From Runella defluvii (GTDB taxonomy: Bacteria; Bacteroidota; Bacteroidia; Cytophagales; Spirosomataceae), in the NCBI RefSeq assembly GCF_014195535.1, contig NZ_JACIBY010000019.1, positions 43,677-107,676 of the forward strand: a DNA stretch of 64,000 bases. The letters run 5' to 3'. Below the pieces are notes generated by a model, which was not told where the DNA came from, made no database searches, and was given only the letters and a program-made list of their open reading frames with translations. Shown here piece by piece: positions 61,775-64,000 of the stretch (positions within the stretch are counted from its first letter, which is position 1; each line of letters opens with the position of its first letter). The position numbers and the translations under genes were made by a program.

Positions 61775-64000
61775 TTACCCTTTTATTTTTCGAGTTGTAA
61801 CAGGAACACATACGGCTGGGGGACAGCAATTGTTTGACGCTTCAATGATGATTGGACAACAACCTTCAGTTGGACAAGTTTGACCATCTGCTGTAAACGT
61901 ATAGGTTCCAATTTCACTCAATAACACTACATTCCCCGTTGCCACTGGTACAATTCCTCCGTCTTTAAACCATTTGACGTTCACATAGGTATCAGAGACA
62001 CGTGCTTCTATTTTGCTACCTGTGCATAATGAAATAGGTACTGTAAAACATTGACGATCAATATCATCTTCTGAGTCTCTGTGATTGCAAGGAGTTGAAT
62101 CTACGTCTTTTTCATTGGTCGTACACACTTCAGCTACATTCAAATGAATACCCATTTGAACAGCCTTAACTTGATACGTTAATATAACCGTATCACCATT
62201 TGCCGCTAATGAACCAATGTTCCAACTAATTGTATTATTCACAAAACTTGCAGTACCTCGACTAGCCACGATACTTCCTACCACAAATTCGACGGTTGAT
62301 GCCATACTATCTTTTACAGAAACCCCAGTTGCATTTTTAGATGCCTGATTATACACTTTTATTGTGTACGTAAGCACGTCGCCAATTCGTGCTACTTTCT
62401 TGCTAATCAGCTTCTTCAAAGCTACATCAACTGTGTCAATACAACTTTGTGCATTGATTGTTGCTGAGACTCGACTCGAACTAATGGCCGTTGGGCAAGA
62501 AGGGTCAGTGCTCCGGGCTTGAGCATAAAAAAAGATACTATTAACCATCGTACCGACAGGTTTGAAATCCAAACCTGTATGCATCAATACTCCTCCCGTT
62601 GGTTGGCTATACCACTCCACCGTAGCTAATCCTACAACGGTTGCTTTCAACGTTGGGAAGGTATCACCAATACAAGCCGATAAACTCTGAATCGCGATTG
62701 TTGGAAGAGGAGGATTACAATTACAATTAAGACCGATAATCACTGTATCCATTTTACATACCGAATTCAAGCTATCGGTGATTGTCACTAACGCCCCAGA
62801 AGGAATTCCTGACACTGTATAAGGGTTATTACCCGAAAGAACACCTTTGTTCACTTTAACAACCCCCAATTGATTTTGGACAGAGAACGTCATTGTATAG
62901 GTCTGTAAATCAGAAGAACAAATTGGCAAATTAGACATCGTGATTTTTGACATTGTGCAAGCTATAATTAGACCCGCATCAATTGTTGGATTATCTTTTG
63001 CAATACCTGAGCTTGTCGGGTCTATGGTTACTGTTGGGCTCCATCCCATCTCAGTAAAGTCGTTGTCGTTGGTATCAATACCTGCATCTTGCTTACTACT
63101 TACTGCACACTCTGTTGGAATTGTACGTAAATCCATTTGCACTTTGTAGTCGCCTTGAGATAGATTAGCAAATGAATAGTAGCCATTTTTAACACCATTA
63201 TTAAAAGTTACAACGCTGTCTAGCTTAGTGGTTGCAACGCCATTTACAACAGACCACAGAATCATTTTCACTCCATTGACTCCGACTTCAACATCTTGTT
63301 GCAAACCATCGTTATTTTCATCTTTCCAAACATAATCTCCAAGGCTACCTTTTGCACAATTTTTGGTTTCTACCGATACAGTATCAATACAGCCATTTAA
63401 GGTATAAACAAATTGGTAAATACCGATAGAGGTCATGCCCGAAACAGCCCCCGCATTTGTCACATTCGCAACGCTTGGAGTTGTACCTAGCTGGTTCCAA
63501 GTACCTCCTGAAGGGGATGCTGACAAAGCAACCGTTCCGACACTTGTACAAACTGCACTTGTTCCCAAAATATCTTGACCTGCATTTGGCTTGGCATTTA
63601 CCGTCACTACCACGTTCGCTGTATCCTTGCAGCCTGCCGCGTTTTGAGCAATCAACACATAGGTCGTCGTAGAGGCTGGTTTTACTGAGCTTGGTGTTGT
63701 CACCGCTGTGCCGCCAACTGTCCCTACCGTCCAAACTGGACTCAAATACGTGGCGTAATTCGTGATTTTTGATGTTAAATCCACCGATTCTCCTGCGCAA
63801 AGTGTCGCACTGCCATCGGCAATCACGGGCTTGGCCAAGACAACTACTTGTGCCGTGTCAGTACACGTTTGACCGCCACCCGTCACCGAGTACACAAACT
63901 TATAGGTCCCTGCTGCGTTCAAACCACTGATGTTCCCACTCACATCTATCGTCGCTGCACTTGGGTTGGATGGACTGCCAATTGGAGCCCATGTCCCTCC
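61775..64000 (-). CDS. Large surface protein with SdrD B-like and DUF11 domains (N-terminal part missing)
   Basis: This frame runs open to the right edge, so the N terminus lies outside; about 741 residues are visible. They comprise Ig/PKD-like repeats with Cys, an SdrD B-like domain ('GSLGDYVWKDENNDGLQQ'), an Ig-like segment, a DUF11 domain ('VALKKLISKKVARIGDVLTY') and a Cys-rich C terminus (about last 80 residues, 'CPTEGCCPIIIEAS', 'CCPPAVCVPVTTRK'). No standard T9SS domain is seen at the end. A GTG at 63943 is only an internal in-frame codon, not the start. It is probably surface-exposed and large. Function is unknown. Confidence 0.82.
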   Translation of the reverse strand, partial: GGTWAPIGSPSNPSAATIDVSGNISGLNAAGTYKFVYSVTGGGQTCTDTAQVVVLAKPVIADGSATLCAGESVDLTSKITNYATYLSPVWTVGTVGGTAVTTPSSVKPASTTTYVLIAQNAAGCKDTANVVVTVNAKPNAGQDILGTSAVCTSVGTVALSASPSGGTWNQLGTTPSVANVTNAGAVSGMTSIGIYQFVYTLNGCIDTVSVETKNCAKGSLGDYVWKDENNDGLQQDVEVGVNGVKMILWSVVNGVATTKLDSVVTFNNGVKNGYYSFANLSQGDYKVQMDLRTIPTECAVSSKQDAGIDTNDNDFTEMGWSPTVTIDPTSSGIAKDNPTIDAGLIIACTMSKITMSNLPICSSDLQTYTMTFSVQNQLGVVKVNKGVLSGNNPYTVSGIPSGALVTITDSLNSVCKMDTVIIGLNCNCNPPLPTIAIQSLSACIGDTFPTLKATVVGLATVEWYSQPTGGVLMHTGLDFKPVGTMVNSIFFYAQARSTDPSCPTAISSSRVSATINAQSCIDTVDVALKKLISKKVARIGDVLTYTIKVYNQASKNATGVSVKDSMASTVEFVVGSIVASRGTASFVNNTISWNIGSLAANGDTVILTYQVKAVQMGIHLNVAEVCTTNEKDVDSTPCNHRDSEDDIDRQCFTVPISLCTGSKIEARVSDTYVNVKWFKDGGIVPVATGNVVLLSEIGTYTFTADGQTCPTEGCCPIIIEASNNCCPPAVCVPVTTRKIKG

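Noticed and set aside
1..64000. CRISPR arrays, tRNA/rRNA genes, prophage and transposase genes
   Set aside because: I saw no regularly spaced direct repeats with unique spacers, no conserved RNA gene patterns and no integrase or transposase motifs. A covariance-model search could still find a small RNA.

Overview
The window is chromosomal DNA of a Bacteroidota bacterium, most likely Cytophagales (Spirosomaceae/Runella-like; this is inferred from gene content, not from a marker tree). The evidence is a Bacteroidota-type complex I operon with a short NuoG, a SusC/SusD pair, secreted proteins with type IX secretion (T9SS) type A and type B C-terminal domains, a hybrid two-component system ending in an AraC domain, and a Rho factor with a long acidic N-terminal insert. 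I see no rRNA, tRNA, CRISPR array, transposase or prophage gene.

Layout. 1-7330: complex I operon from the end of nuoB through nuoJ, followed not by nuoK-N but directly by anmK. 8539-9059: gene-free stretch of inverted repeats. 9060-21264: housekeeping and envelope genes (PDZ aspartyl protease, tpiA, lipoprotein, YihY, two glycosyltransferases, Sua5/YciO, DUF58, gamma-glutamyltransferase-like protein, NodB deacetylase, Lrp/AsnC regulator). 21549-26445: a VapBC-like toxin-antitoxin pair abutting metH, then dtd. 26509-28326: a type B T9SS cargo. 28348-28507: a 160-bp MITE-like element with 19-bp perfect terminal inverted repeats and a 9-bp target duplication.

28603-43859 is the most interesting block. 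It holds a hybrid sensor kinase/AraC regulator, a coupled pair of phosphonate-type enzymes (HpnW-like FAD oxidoreductase and PhnX-like hydrolase), and a divergent run of SusC, SusD, PhoX-like phosphatase, di-heme peroxidase, alkaline-phosphatase-superfamily hydrolase and a PhnZ-like HD oxygenase that keeps all six di-iron ligands. I read it as an organophosphorus (phosphonate plus phosphoester) utilisation locus in which a SusCD-type outer-membrane pair would replace a classical phosphonate transporter. Its substrate cannot be read from the sequence.

44016-64000: a 3,429-residue type A T9SS surface protein, a lysine/alanine-rich histone H1-like protein, a phosphocholine-type phospholipase C (possibly also phosphate scavenging), yidC, rho behind a textbook TTGACA-N17-TATAAT promoter, and a large SdrD-B/DUF11 surface protein running off the right edge.

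A cross-cutting pattern: degenerate 7-bp-period (heptanucleotide) repeats occur at five separate places, four intergenic and one in frame inside the giant surface-protein gene.
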